Source: Lycorma delicatula
Lineage: Eukaryota; Arthropoda; Insecta; Hemiptera; Fulgoridae
Assembly: GCF_047948215.1 (NCBI RefSeq)
Contig: NC_134461.1
Span: 83,972,103-84,036,102 of the forward strand
Length of the DNA: 64,000 nt
Direction: 5' to 3'
How positions within the stretch are numbered: the stretch's first letter is position 1; every line of letters starts with the position of its first letter. Below the pieces are notes generated by a model. That model worked only from the letters and a program-made list of their open reading frames with translations, was not told where the DNA came from and did not search any database. Shown here piece after piece: positions 47,390-59,008 of the stretch. Both the position numbers and the translations under genes were made by a program.

Positions 47390-47989
47390 ATTGCACTTAA
47401 AGCCCACGTTTTTACTGTGTTAAGTTTTTTTATGAGGCCCATTCAATTTAATACTACGCGCTGTTAACTTAACAATTTGTATATTTTGTTATACAAATTT
47501 AAAAAAAAATACTATATGCAATTTATAAATAAAATACTGAGCATTAATGTTTTTACTGCGCAATAAGATATTAAAATACTAACAATTTAAATGCTATCCT
47601 TTTTTTTATCATTTTGATCTCAAATTCATCTCATATGTTTGGCTAGTATCTCCTAGGACACTTTACATATAAACTTGAAAAAAAAATTGTTAGTACTTGA
47701 AGTTTACAAAAATTATTTTTTTTTCTCTAGTTGACATAAAATATTGGTTGGTTACTGTCAATAAAGAGGAATAAATATTAAGTCAAATCAGATTATTTCA
47801 AAAAAAATTTTTTTAATAAAATGTAAAAATCTATTTTTATAATAATTTACTTTTGATATTTAATAATCTGAAACATATAATCAAAAAACCCATATGATCA
47901 AAAAAATATACTACCTGGTAGTTTTTTGTAAATTACAAATTAAAAATCAAAGGAAAATGTTTTTTATGAGTGAAATTTTTTGATTTTTC
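47390..47989. other. AT-rich stretch, nothing recognised
   Basis: Nothing supportable. Confidence 0.5.
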
Positions 47990-48212
47990 AGTTTATTCTC
48001 CGGAACCATCGTAAAATATTACTTCAGAGGATCAATGAATGAATACGTGTGAGTGAATGAAGTGTATTCTTGTACAGTCTCAGGTCGACCACTCCTGAGA
48101 AGTGTAGTTAATTGAAACCCAACCACAAAACAACACCGGTATCCACGATCTATTATTCAAATCCATATAAAAGTAACTAACTGCCTTTATTAGAATTTGA
48201 ACCTTTTTCACT
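47990..48212 (-). mobile_element. SINE-B, head-truncated
   Basis: GTTTATTCTCCGGAACCATC, GTGAATGAAGTGTATTCTTG and AACAACACCGGTATCCACG follow the family order. It stops within TTTATTAGAATTTGAACC before box A. Confidence 0.8.
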
Positions 48213-49659
48213 TAAGTGAAACAACCACATAAATACAAACAATTTTGTTGTAAAATAATAAAAATAAATGAATTTAATTATTATGTTTATAAACTTTACA
48301 AGAATATACATTGAATTTTTCTTGTAAAAGTGTAATTTTTTTAAAAATTTCGTTTAGCACACAAAGGAAAAAATCGTGTATAGAATTCGTTTTTATGATT
48401 GTACGTAATTATTTTTTGAAGTATTTACAAAATTTGTTTAGCTATGGTATTTTTTTTCACAATGAATTATTTACTAATTTTACTGTACTGAAATCTTCGA
48501 AATGTTATATGAAGGTTATATAAAATATAATTAAATATACTATTCTTTAAAAACGTTAAAATACATTTATGTTTGGTGGTGGGGGGGAAAGGACATTTTA
48601 CTCTTTAAATTTATACGCAATCTATCAAAATACACATCTGTTTTAATTTTCTTAAATACTATTTAATAGTCCATTGTGTTTTACGATTTATGGGGAAAAA
48701 AACAATCAGTCCTCGTAATCGGAACGAATGTTATGTTATTTGTTACGATCGAGACGACAAACAAGGAGGTCGGTCAAGGTGGCCGCGGTCGGAAGGCTTG
48801 TCCATTTGAACGATGAAATATCGAGAAAGCGAAACTTCTCATGGTCATTTTCACTTTTGCTTTTTATATTTGCTAATATAGCATTAGTTTTTAACCGTGT
48901 TACTCACATTATGTTTTAATAGTAAATTGTAATAATTTTCATTTCCGGATATTTAAAATTTTTCTTTTTTTACAGTATTATTGGCACTGCAACCCTTAAA
49001 AAATTTGTTTGTTTCGTAGTTTTCGTAAACAATACAAACTGTATTTACTTATTTAAATATACATATAATTTTATAAGTGTGACCTTTCGAGTTTCATGTC
49101 ATTAGAACGGTTAATATTACTTACTATTCTTTAATTGATTTATTAATTTTTATATTAGGATTATTTATTAAATTAAATTTTTGAAACAGTTTGTGAAAGC
49201 ATCATGGAAGAAGTGCTCTACGTAATGGGTTGAAAATAGAGTATGTTTTTGTTTTTATTTTTCAAAATAAGCCATACTTAAAAATAAAAAGCATCCCGTG
49301 ACGGGTTTACTAGGTTGAATGAGGAGTTGAGTAGTTCCCTGTTGCCTAAAAATTCTTCCTCTTCGTTTCAGATATTGGCTATATAAAAACGTCATTAATT
49401 TCAGAGAATGTAACACTAATAATTTCTATATCACAGCTGCTTTATAGTCATGATAAATATTGGGGAGACATACTCTAAAGTAACAACAATTAATGACGCC
49501 TCTTTTGTTAAGAAACAATATATTTTAGGATGTATACATTACCTCTTATTTTAAAGGAATAAAGTTTAATAAATTAATAAAACAAAAAATTAATAATAGT
49601 AAGTAATATAGAATTAATTAATACAAATTCTTTGGAAAAACAACTCGAAATTTAAATGA
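48213..49659. other. Non-coding stretch with a short GC- and CpG-richer patch
   Basis: 48715-48830 is richer in GC and CpG (CGATCGAGACGACAAAC, GGTGGCCGCGGTCGGAAGG) than its surroundings. The 63-codon frame over it has no recognisable domain. No repeat family was recognised. It may be unique sequence. Confidence 0.4.
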
Positions 49660-49954
49660 AAAATACCATATTTTATCTATATAAATAAAAATGTAAATGT
49701 TCGTTTATTCAAAATCTTAAATCTTCTAAAGTTCTTCACCGATTGCTTTAAAATTCAGATATAACTTTGCATTCGAATACGCGCGTGTTTTTATATACTT
49801 ATTATTTATATGGCTAAGATGTCACACCTGTGACAGGTGCTATCTGTTGGACGTAAAAGCAACACACACTATACTAAATATTTTACGATGCAATTTCAGT
49901 GTTTCCGATATGTGTGTCCGCTGTAGACTAAAAAATTACTGGACCGATTTACGC

Positions 49955-50235
49955 GCGGGAAAAAAGGGAGAAAGGGAAAAAGTGGAAAAGAGAAATAGGG
50001 GAAAATCGATGCAGGAAAGAAGGGGAAAACTGGGAAAAGTAAATAGAAAGGAAAAATGAGAAAAAAGAAAAGGGAAAGGGAAAAGAAGAAGGGGAAAAGG
50101 TAAATACGGTAAAGATAAATGGGAAGGGAAATGAAATGGCGAGGAAGAGGGAAAATTGGGGAAAGGGAATATGGTCAAAATGAAATTGTGAAAAGGAAAA
50201 TTGGGAAAAAAGGGAGAAAGGAAAAAGGGAAAGTT
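49955..50235 (+). repeat. Polypurine (G/A) tract, about 280 bp
   Basis: The plus strand is nearly all A and G in blocks such as GGGAAAAAGTGGAAAAG, with only scattered T or C. The pyrimidine complement gives a low-complexity open frame on the minus strand, which is not a gene. Confidence 0.9.
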
Positions 50236-50305
50236 TAAATTTTGTGAAATTCCGTAATGTTCATTTTGTTAATGTTTTATCAAACTTTCAATTGTGTTCA
50301 TTTAA

Positions 50306-50310
<5 letters not shown>

Positions 50311-50360
<50 letters not shown>
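50311..50360. repeat. (TA)n microsatellite
   Basis: An uninterrupted TA run inside the foldback, next to the right arm. A second run occupies about 50497-50534 just outside the element. Confidence 0.95.
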
Positions 50361-50362
<2 letters not shown>

Positions 50363-50492
50363 TTGCCAGTATTTGAATGCAAAGTTATTTCAAAATTTCA
50401 AAGCAATCGGTGAAGAACTTTAGGAGATTTAAGATTTTGAATAAACGAACATTTACATTTTTTATTTATATAGATAAAATATGGTATTTTCC

Positions 50493-50544
<52 letters not shown>

Positions 50545-50555
50545 CACACACACAC

Positions 50556-50594
50556 AAATCTAGCAATAGCGAAGCATTGCCGGGTCTGCTAGTA
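50556..50594 (-). mobile_element. Repeat H terminal fragment, minus
   Basis: The minus strand reads TACTAGCAGACCCGGCAATG then CTTCGCTATTGCTAGATTTG, the start of the H inner module, next to (TA)n(CA)n. Confidence 0.75.
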
Positions 50595-50695
50595 AATTAA
50601 ATAAATAAAAAAGCTTGATTTTTTTTTTTTAACTGACGAATTAATTCACCAGAAGCTTAAAGAAGCGCTAATACGTGGAAATGTGAAAATGGAAA

Positions 50696-50752
50696 TTTGT
50701 AGCGTATGAAAAATTTCATGCCTGACCGGAATTCGAGCCCGTGACTTCTGAG
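50696..50752 (-). mobile_element. SINE-A middle fragment
   Basis: GGGCTCGAATTCCGGTCAGG (box B altered) and CATGAAATTTTTCATACGC. It is joined directly to a truncated TIR-1 element. Confidence 0.7.
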
Positions 50753-50755
50753 GTC

Positions 50756-51459
50756 ACGGAAGTATTGTGATCGCGAAAAATTTTGGTTTTCAGATTTCAA
50801 CGGAAATATTCATTTTCATTATCCCTGAATCCATTTTGACTATTTTCGGCGTGACGTCTAGTACAGACGTACTAGACAGTACAGACGTACAGACGTAAGT
50901 ACTACGTGTATGTATGTATCTGGCATAACTAAAAAACGATTAGCTGTAGAATTTTGAAATTTTGGATTTATTTTCGATGTTGTAACATCTAGTAATGCAC
51001 CGCCCCTTTTGATTGCAATCGACTTGACCAAAAAAGCCCAAAATCCAAAATTTTGAATTTTGGGCTTTTTCTTAACGCCAGTAATAGGCTTTCATTGAGA
51101 ACTTTTCAACGATATATCATACATAAGGGGTATTTTCATTGGTTCCAGAGTTATAGCAAAATAAAATTTTAATTAATGAAATATTTAGATCTTACAAGGG
51201 AAAGGGAAATCGGTTCGAATCATACTTCATTTCCTTTTTTACCTTTTTTTTTAATTTAAATATATTGATTTATTAATAATTATTAACCTCTGATTGTAAA
51301 AAAAAAATTACAATAACTAATAATGCAATAATAACAATAAAAAAAAATATATATATATATATATGAAAAAAAATCACAAGTTATTAATGACATAAAATTG
51401 CATATACTTTTCATTTAAAAAAATGTGTATATGTAATTTAATAGGCGTATAAGGAAGTC
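50756..51459 (+). mobile_element. TIR-1 element, left end missing
   Basis: It starts inside the family at GGAAGTATTGTGATCGCG and ends CGTATAAGGAAGT with the conserved CATGTGGTGTCC flank. An expanded ACGT-rich cluster (TACAGACGTAC repeated) lies at 50860-50920, where other copies have one short stretch. A (TA)n run occurs at about 51347-51364. Confidence 0.8.
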
Positions 51460-51599
51460 ATGTGGTGTCCCACCCCAGATTTTTATTTTTTATCATGCTA
51501 CATGTATTATGTTCCCGGCAAATACCTGGATTAAAGGGGGAAATATAGTGATATTGTCAAAAATTGGGTACCGGTTTTTTTTCTACAATTCTTACGTTT

Positions 51600-52200
51600 T
51601 AGGATCCAACTAGTTTATCTAGACCAAAAAAACTTGTGTATGTGTGACGCTTTACTTTTGCCCTTATATTTCAGGATTGTCAAAACAGATTTTCTTCATT
51701 TTTGGTTCAATTATTTCTATATAGGCGCATTGGTCGTATTTATTTTTTTTTTAGATTCGTTAAGAGAGCGAAAAACTAATTTCGATTTTCTTCAGAGGCA
51801 TTTTAGAATTAACTTTATTAAAGCAAATTTGTTACCTACATCACATAGATAAATAATCCAAAGAAAAAATTTTCAAAATTATCAACCCCATCTCTTAAAA
51901 TTTAAATAATTTTTTTATTTTATTATTTTGCTCTATCTTTCTACAGTATAAATATTTTTCAACATTTTTTTGAAAGTTTATATATTTCATATTTAGAGCT
52001 AACAAGAATTGTCTTTTCTTTTTTTCTTTTTTAATTATAGACCTTGTACCTAAAATGCGGAAATGTTTTGTGGAAAATCTTTTTTCCTTATTTTAGCCTT
52101 TATTAAAGTGGTTGTTAGTTTTAGAGAAAACTTCACTTCATCTGCAAGAAAGTGTGAAGCTTGTTTTTTAGATTTTATACCGTAGGGGGGAGAGGAGTCC
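51600..52200 (-). repeat. Repeat J copy, minus orientation
   Basis: ATCAACCCCATCTCTTAAAA, TTTTTTTGAAAGTTTATAT, TTAGAGCTAACAAG and TTTTAGAGAAAACTTCACTT match the reverse of 14001-14542. Confidence 0.6.
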
Positions 52201-53479
52201 TGTTATGGTAATTTTAAAACATTTTATATGATATTTTTTGAGAATTGTATTCTCATTGGTTTATAATTCTTCAAAAATTTAATAAAAATAAAACCATCCT
52301 CGTTGAGTAAAGCATAAAAAAAACAGTTATATCGAGAAGGTGATAATATTGAAGTTTCCCACTCGAAAATGGAAAAAAGGTTCTAGAAAAAAGTAATATT
52401 TTAATCCCTTGTCTTCGTTTAATAGCTCCATCTTCTCTTAAATTGGAAAAAATACCTTTTATTTGAAAAGAAAATGGGAATAATAATTTAAATGTATAAA
52501 AAAGATTGTTCTATTGATTTACTGTTTGATATATTATTAATATTGAGATTTTACTACAATATACGAGTATATATATTCTACTATTTGGATTCTAGCATAT
52601 TTGTCTATATATATTGAAATAATTTAATAAATGAAAATGAAATTTAATAATTATTTATTTTGTTGAATTAATTCATAACTATTTTTGGCTATAAAATATT
52701 AAACAAAAAATAAAAAACATACAAAACTTATTAAATAAACAAAATGTATGGTAGTGGTCCTGCCCTCAATTAAAGTAAGAAACAAGCACATCTGTTTACA
52801 GTTAAGAAATAATTCTTAAATAAAACTCTATTAGAATAAAAAATTACAACAACATTTTTAAATATTTTTCTTATTAAACTAAATTAACTGTTTTATTTAT
52901 TTATTTTGTTTGTTTACAGGTAAGTGTGTTGACTCTATCATAATTAAATACATTAAACGATGTAGCCGAACGTGGTCGGTAAGCTGTCCATTTATTTTAA
53001 ATTGTAATACGTCTTACTTAACTTTAATCTATATTCTTTTACGGTACACAGTCTGAGGCGTACGTGAATGATGAAGATTCATCATTTACCTACAGAATGG
53101 AGACAACGTGTATGGTTAATGTAACATTTTATAGTCTGTTTTCGAGGTACAAGCGACAATAGTCAACTTTGCTTTTTCTTAGAGTAGTAATGTACTATAC
53201 TCTTCTGTGTAATTTACTATTCTTTATGGTAAGTTCATCTCAATAGATGAACGTAGGTATGTCATGTTCGTTTTTATCGGCTCAGTATGTCCACTTGTGG
53301 ATTCGGTTCAGTGAAGAATCGCCAGGGAAACGTTATATTTCTCATAAATCCTTTGTAGACCTGGCATAGGATGCTTGTTAATCATGAGAATGGCTATGTA
53401 ATTTTTGGAGGTGGCGTAATACTTTCAATTAAAGTCATTTTCAACCGTAATGGTGTGGCACATACTATATACATTCATT
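52201..53479. other. Possibly unique stretch, no gene recognised
   Basis: 52980-53470 is less repetitive in look and richer in GC than the flanks. A perfect small palindrome, AATGATGAA/TTCATCATT, lies at 53067-53086. Neither a coding frame nor a domain was recognised. Confidence 0.4.
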
Positions 53480-53702
53480 TCATTTGTAAGGTCCTGCTCT
53501 CCACCTTGTTCTATCATTTGCTAACTTATTTGTTTCCGCAAAAAATTTTCCCTTTTCCATAATTCCATCCATCATTTGTAATATCTTCCTTTCATTCTAT
53601 TCACCAAGCCTTCAATCCCATCCACTAATAAAAATCTTCTTGTACAATGTCCTAGCCAGTTCCTTTCCCTACGTTCAATCATATTTAACATCCTGTCATC
53701 TT
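53480..53702 (-). pseudogene. RTE-like LINE extreme C-terminus
   Basis: The minus strand reads RMLNMIERRERNWLGHC, RRFLLVDGIEGLVNRMKGR, then after a stop LANDRTRWRAGP. These are the closing blocks of an RTE-like reverse transcriptase protein (RNWIGH, LEGLVEG and the DR-WR motif). Only about 70 codons remain. Confidence 0.65.
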
Positions 53703-54169
53703 AAACTACACAGCTCACCTTAAGTTAATAAAATATATTTTATCTCTAGAATCTTTTTCAAGGACCAGTGGTTCGTAAGAATTGAGCGAGCCGGTACTTT
53801 CATATTAAAAATATATACATATTCAGGGTGAAACTAACATGGTGGACTCGCTGTACATTTTTTGATTATACTGTCAAAGTGAACAAAATTGTCTTATAAA
53901 AAAATATCGAGTTCTCTTCGTTTTCCTTCTGTCCGCCATTTTGTGTTTATTAATAAAAATTTATCTCAAGATCAAAGTGAGAAATTACAATATTTCAGAT
54001 TGCAGATTTCAAAACTAAGATGTCTGTTCACAATAAATTGCTTAACATTTTTGCAAATTTAACGTAATATGATAAAAATGAGAATTACCAAAGTATAAAG
54101 GAGTCAAAAATTGATATGGCCGCCATTTTGAAATTTTGTGAATGTGTTTACACTGAAATCTCTACTTTA
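53703..54169. other. Non-coding stretch, likely old repeat
   Basis: GGCCGCCATTTTGAAATTTT at 54118 is shared with 45692. Nothing else was recognised. Confidence 0.4.
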
Positions 54170-54830
54170 CTGGCATTATGGCTCTAGAGTTATGCTGAAA
54201 TTAGGAAAGTATTGTAATCAGTCAAAAATGGAGTATGGGTTTTTTTTACATTTCTCGACGTTTCATGGCCCAGGGAACCTAAAAAATAAAAAGAAAAGAT
54301 GGGGGTGTAAGTACGTATGAACATACACCCCCCCCCCCTTACGTATGAACTATGATGAAATTTGGCACAGAGACTCGTGGCAGTTCGTTGGTAAAAGTTT
54401 AGGGTCAATATCTCCAGGGGATGGGATAGGTAAGTTTCTTGAGTGTCAATTTTCTTTAAATTTTGCAAACGTTACCCCACTTTGGAGTTCATGCGTACAT
54501 GCTTAACTTAGTATTTTAAAAATAATTTGCACCCAAATTCTCCTATTTTCCCAAAGATCGAAAAAACTATCTTTTTTTATTTATTGCATATTTTTAATTG
54601 AATTTTTTTCTCTTTCTAAGCATAGTAGTAGTGGTGCAAGTGGCCCAGAAAAATTACTTCCTTGGCAATGTTGGGGAGGTGCCAATCATTATAAACAAAT
54701 ATCGTTATTTTTTTTAATTTTTCAAGTTTTTTTATATATCATTATTTTTCCATTACATGAAAATAAATAACAAATGCCAGGAAAATATTACAACTTTGTT
54801 TTTATTAGACAATTTTGATATAAATGTAAA
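54170..54830 (+). repeat. Repeat D copy, uninterrupted
   Basis: ATGGCTCTAGAGTTATGCTG, GTATTGTAATCAGTCAAAAA, CTCGACGTTTCATGGCCCAG, ATGATGAAATTTGGCACAG, CAATATCTCCAGGGGATGGG and CAAGTGGCCCAGAAAAATTA follow the D order. There is no SINE at the position where copy A carries one. Confidence 0.75.
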
Positions 54831-55519
54831 ATATTTTGATTCCTCAATCCTATGTTAAGATACACATTTTTCATTAATAAATACAAAGTGAATGACAGAA
54901 GGAAAACGAAGGAGAAGTCTATATTTTTTCATAGGCCACTTTTTGTTCATGAACAGCCAGCCCATCATTTTAGGTACATTATGTACACACACGCGCGCGC
55001 AATTAAAAAAACATATCAAGTCCATTGTTATTTTATAAATATTTGCATATATAAATAGCAATACCTTGAAGGTTTTTTTTAATTAATATAGATAATGCAT
55101 TATCTTTTATCTTAAATACCCCGTGGAAATTATTTACGGTTGGTCACTTTTATTCGATTGGTTAATATTTATTGTTTTCTTTACGTACTTATACAAGCAT
55201 ATGATAAAGTGGGGATTAACTAGGATACATAACGCCGTGCGGTGTGGATTTATAAGTCACGGTCAAATGTTGCGCGCGGAATTTTCCTTTGGCGTTTTAG
55301 TTGTTTACTACTGTATTCTGATCGGTGTTAATGATGGTATAATTACGTATGCGTAGCGCATCGAGGCCCTTTATTAAACGACGAAACTATTTTCTGACTA
55401 GACTAAAACACAAATATTATTTAGAGTATAACCGTCTTACTAGCGTTGTTATTTAGCCGTGAACGCTTTACGTTGTTCAAGATCATGTTTATCCGGGAGG
55501 AAACTTTTATAACCGATGG
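54831..55519. other. Possibly unique stretch with rising CpG content
   Basis: From about 55130 the sequence becomes richer in CpG and lacks obvious repeats. No coding frame with a recognisable domain. Confidence 0.35.
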
Positions 55520-55529
55520 TATAAATAGG
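55520..55529 (+). promoter_or_regulatory. TATA-box candidate
   Basis: TATAAATAGG is a strong match to the animal TATA box and lies in a CpG-richer, apparently unique patch (55130-55640). No supported coding exon follows within the window, so its function is uncertain. Confidence 0.25.
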
Positions 55530-55699
55530 ATGACGCCTTTGCTGTCTTCCCCACATGGTATACAAAAGACATCGGTTCTACCCTTCTCCGAGTAACGTAA
55601 TATTTTCTACTACTTTATTCAGCGAATATTCACCTTCGTTTGTACTCGTTAACCTGGTTAATTAATAATTTCTTTGTGATACAGGAAAAAATAGATTGT

Positions 55700-56404
55700 A
55701 AGTAGAGCAAACTATCGATTAAAATTTATATGTAGGCCAACGTTAAAAATAATCACGTTTGATGGAAGTAAATATCAGTTCCTGTCATTGTAAACATTTG
55801 CTATTTTTGTGCTAGTAGATAATAAGTAGTTTTTTATCGACATTTCGAAAAATATGGTTTTCGAAAAAAATCATATTTAGTTTTTTAAGCATAGATTTTT
55901 AACCATGAATTTCGTTTTTTTTTTTTTGTTACATTTCTAAATATATTTATGTTAATTTTTTTGTAAATTATATAATTTTTATTTTTGTAGAGAAATAACG
56001 TTTTTGAAAATCTGACAACAAAGTGGTTATACTTTTATGAAAAAGGTTATTTATAATATTTTTCCATCGAGTAGAAAAATGATGTTACCTCAAAAAAACT
56101 TAGAAAATTTTTAAAAAAATAAATATATTTAAGTTTTATCGGTTCTGTCACCCATAATATTTCCCCTAAGTTTTTTTTTGAGCTACTTGCATTACTATTA
56201 TGGCTAGGAAGACGTAAAAAATTCTGTTAAAACGTATACAATAAGTAAAAAGATATGGCAAGAATGGCGGAATGGCAAGCAAACTTTCATGTAAAAAAAT
56301 AAATCTGTTAATATCAACTGAAAGGTAAAAGATTTTTGAAAATGTTATCTGGAGCGTAATTATTTGTTAAACTATTATTCCGATTGTTGTTAAACATGGA
56401 CAGT
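55700..56404. other. AT-rich stretch, nothing recognised
   Basis: Nothing supportable. Confidence 0.5.
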
Positions 56405-58866
56405 AAAAAAATGGAAATAAAAAGAGTAAAATTCCTTCAATTGTGGTGTTACTGGAGGATACTGAAAATTAGATAGTCTGATAAAATTTTAAATAAAGAT
56501 GTCTCGAGACGACTAGGAGGAAAAAATCGTAGGAAGAATCTTTTGTAAATAGTGGGCCATATATATATACTAGCGGACCCGACAGACGTTGTCCTGACGC
56601 GGCATTATTCTGTAATAAATGCACACACATAAATATAAGTAACTTAATTAAGTTAAAATTTGCAGGAATGTGTTCTAAATTTCATTAAAATGACTATTAG
56701 TATGATATTATCAGTTTGTGATTGTTGTATTATTGTAATGGGTTTATTGATTAATTATGTGTAGTATGGTTAATATTTATTTTCACTAAATATAGAGATG
56801 TCCGATGAAAATTGAATTAAAAAGTCGTAAAATTAATAATTAGTGTAATCAATAAATTTTCATCCACATTACTACTAATTTTCACTTAACATCATTCTAA
56901 AAAAGGAACTCCTACATATTTTTTTTTTTTTTATTTAATAATTTTGATGTTTCATAACCATGTAACAGCTTAATTAATCATTAATAAAAAAAATTAAAGC
57001 ACTGTAAAAAAGGAACGTAGTTAAAATTTTAGTAGAAATTTTTATCATTTTTCTCATTCTTTATTTTAACATCTATTTTACCAAATTTTAGATAATTGTA
57101 AATTAAAAATAATTTTAGAAAACTTTTTATAAAATTAATCAGCTAAAACATTATAAATTCAATTTTTTTAAATATACTTTAAACTATATTTTTAGTAACT
57201 TATATTTTAATTTTATAAATGTTATAATTTATTTTACAAACTTAAATTTTTATTTTCAAAGAGCCGTTCAATACTTCATAAGTTGCATAGAATCAAATGA
57301 GAACTGACAATTTAAATTTGTAGGTTAAGTTAATTGTTATTGAATGCACGTGTATACATCATTAAAATTTATGAAAAATCATGTAAAATACTCACTTCAA
57401 TTCTGCACCTTACAAATTTGCACAATGTAATTTTTTAATTAAACTTTAAAACGTTATTTCAATAAATAATAATATAATATAATATTCTCAATAAGCGCGC
57501 AATTCTAGCAGACTCGGCAATGCTTCGCTATTACTAGATCTGAGTATACATACAGATTAAATGACAACAATTGAAAGTTTCATAAAACCTTAAAAACTGA
57601 ACATTAGCAATTTAACAAAATTTAACCTTTCACTTTAAAAGTCAGAATGTAAATAAATCCAAATGGCAAAGAACAGCTTTACATATCGGATTTAATTCAC
57701 ACCACTCTAATCACAGTATTCGGTGGAAAATATTTTTTTACTACACTAAGCTACGAAGCAAGTAACTGATATGCGAAAAAGCAACAAAATAAAAAAAATC
57801 CTAGAATCCGATCAAAGCACCAACTACCGGGTTTGACTGATAAACCAAATATTAAAAAAAAAACTTCAAAAACGCAATGCAGCTCTGCCTACCGGACCCA
57901 CACGCTGCCTACCGGACCCAATTGTGAACCTTAACCATCACAAGATCAACAACACATAAATAAATTAAAAAAACATTTTCACTTCAATACTGTACCTTAC
58001 AAATTTGCACAATGTATATTTTTTAATTACACTTTAAAACGTTATTTCAATAAATAATAATATAATATAATATTTCTCAATACGCGTACAATTCTAAACG
58101 CGATCGCAGTTCTGCCTACTTGTTACTTAATCAGTTGTGATTTTGTTTACATTGGCAACGGCCATACGGGCTCTTTGTGATTGGTCGTTGTGTTTGACAG
58201 CGGCCATCTTACATTGATCTGATTGGTTTACATTTCCATCTGATTTATTAGCCTCTTATTTATTAAAAAACTGTTTTCTCGCGAGTTTTTGTAACACAAT
58301 AATAACACAAAATTACGAAATATTTTTCTCAATTTGATCGCAGCACCAACTGTCGGGACAAACTAAAATTAAAATAGAATATTATTGAATATTCGATACT
58401 GCGATGGTAGTGCAGTCTGCCGGATCCAATGTAAAACATTCCAAAATCAACAACTACTTATAAATAAATAATTAATTAAAAAAACATTTTCCAGTGGATC
58501 AAATTGTGAATCTAAATCATTCTCGAATCCCCTTGAACATACGCAAAATATGAATCTAAATCATTCTCGAATCCCCTTGAACATACGCAAAATATTTCAT
58601 CAAAATTATTCCAGCCGTTTAGGAAGAGTTCACTTTCATACACACGCACACAAGAAATATATATATAAAGATATATTAAGACATCCAGGTTTAGTTTTGA
58701 TGGAGAAACTTGTAGAAGGATAATACTACAGAGGTAAACAAAAATTTAATATATGAAACTGGTAATTAATGACGAAGTAAATGTATTCAGAATAATAAGA
58801 TTAACACAGAACATAAAGAAATGGAGAATTCTATCAAACTTGACTGATGAATAAAAATAAATAAAT
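56405..58866 (+). pseudogene. RTE-like LINE relic split by repeat H
   Basis: 56411-56560 reads VKFLQLWCYWRILKIR, a stop, SDKILNKDVSRRLGG, KNRRKNLL, a stop, IVGH. After 2.1 kb of repeat H the frame resumes at 58675 with (IL)RHPGLVLMEKLVEG, the expected continuation of a GHILRHPG block. It ends with TTGACTGATGAATAAAAATA, an A-rich 3' end like the other RTE copies. Only the C-terminal region is present and it contains stops. Confidence 0.82.
56570..58670 (+). mobile_element. Repeat H copy 2, inserted in the RTE relic
   Basis: It starts CTAGCGGACCCGACAGACG after TATATATA and ends CACACGCACACAAGAAATAT then ATATATAAAG. Removing it restores GGGCCATATATTAAGACATC, which reads GHILRH. Compared with copy 1 it lacks about 200 bp around the 38270 hairpin and has a 44-bp tandem duplication (58508-58595). 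Confidence 0.85.
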
Positions 58867-59008
58867 ATAAAAGAGTTTTTAAGTTTCAAACTCCTTGGAA
58901 CACATAATTTTCTCCAATATTAGCTGAATTCCATTACGTGAAGGTTTTACAAATATCTTATATTTATGAATCAGGAGTAAACATTTTTAATAAGGACGCT
59001 CACAATAT

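Larger units (their letters stand above)
49660..50490. mobile_element. Foldback element with about 125-bp arms around a polypurine core
   Basis: The left arm (49660 to about 49785) and right arm (about 50360-50490) are inverted copies: AAAATACCATATTTTATCTA at the left and its complement at the right end, then AAATGTTCGTTTATTCAAAA, CTTCACCGATTGCTTT and AACTTTGCATTC. Between them lie a non-repetitive part, the purine tract and a long (TA)n. The inner arm phrase about a GATTGCTTT(A/G)AAATT site is typical of repeat termini. No protein. Confidence 0.85.

Noticed and set aside
48715..48919. 63-codon frame over a GC-richer patch
   Set aside because: No recognisable domain or codon signal. Kept only as a compositional note.
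49936..50178. 80-codon Pro/Ser/Phe-rich frame on the minus strand
   Set aside because: It is the complement of the polypurine tract; low complexity explains it.
55616..55702. Possible short exon with an acceptor (TTTGTGATACAG) and a donor (TTGTAAGT)
   Set aside because: The implied exon would be only about 13 bases and no coding continuation was found.
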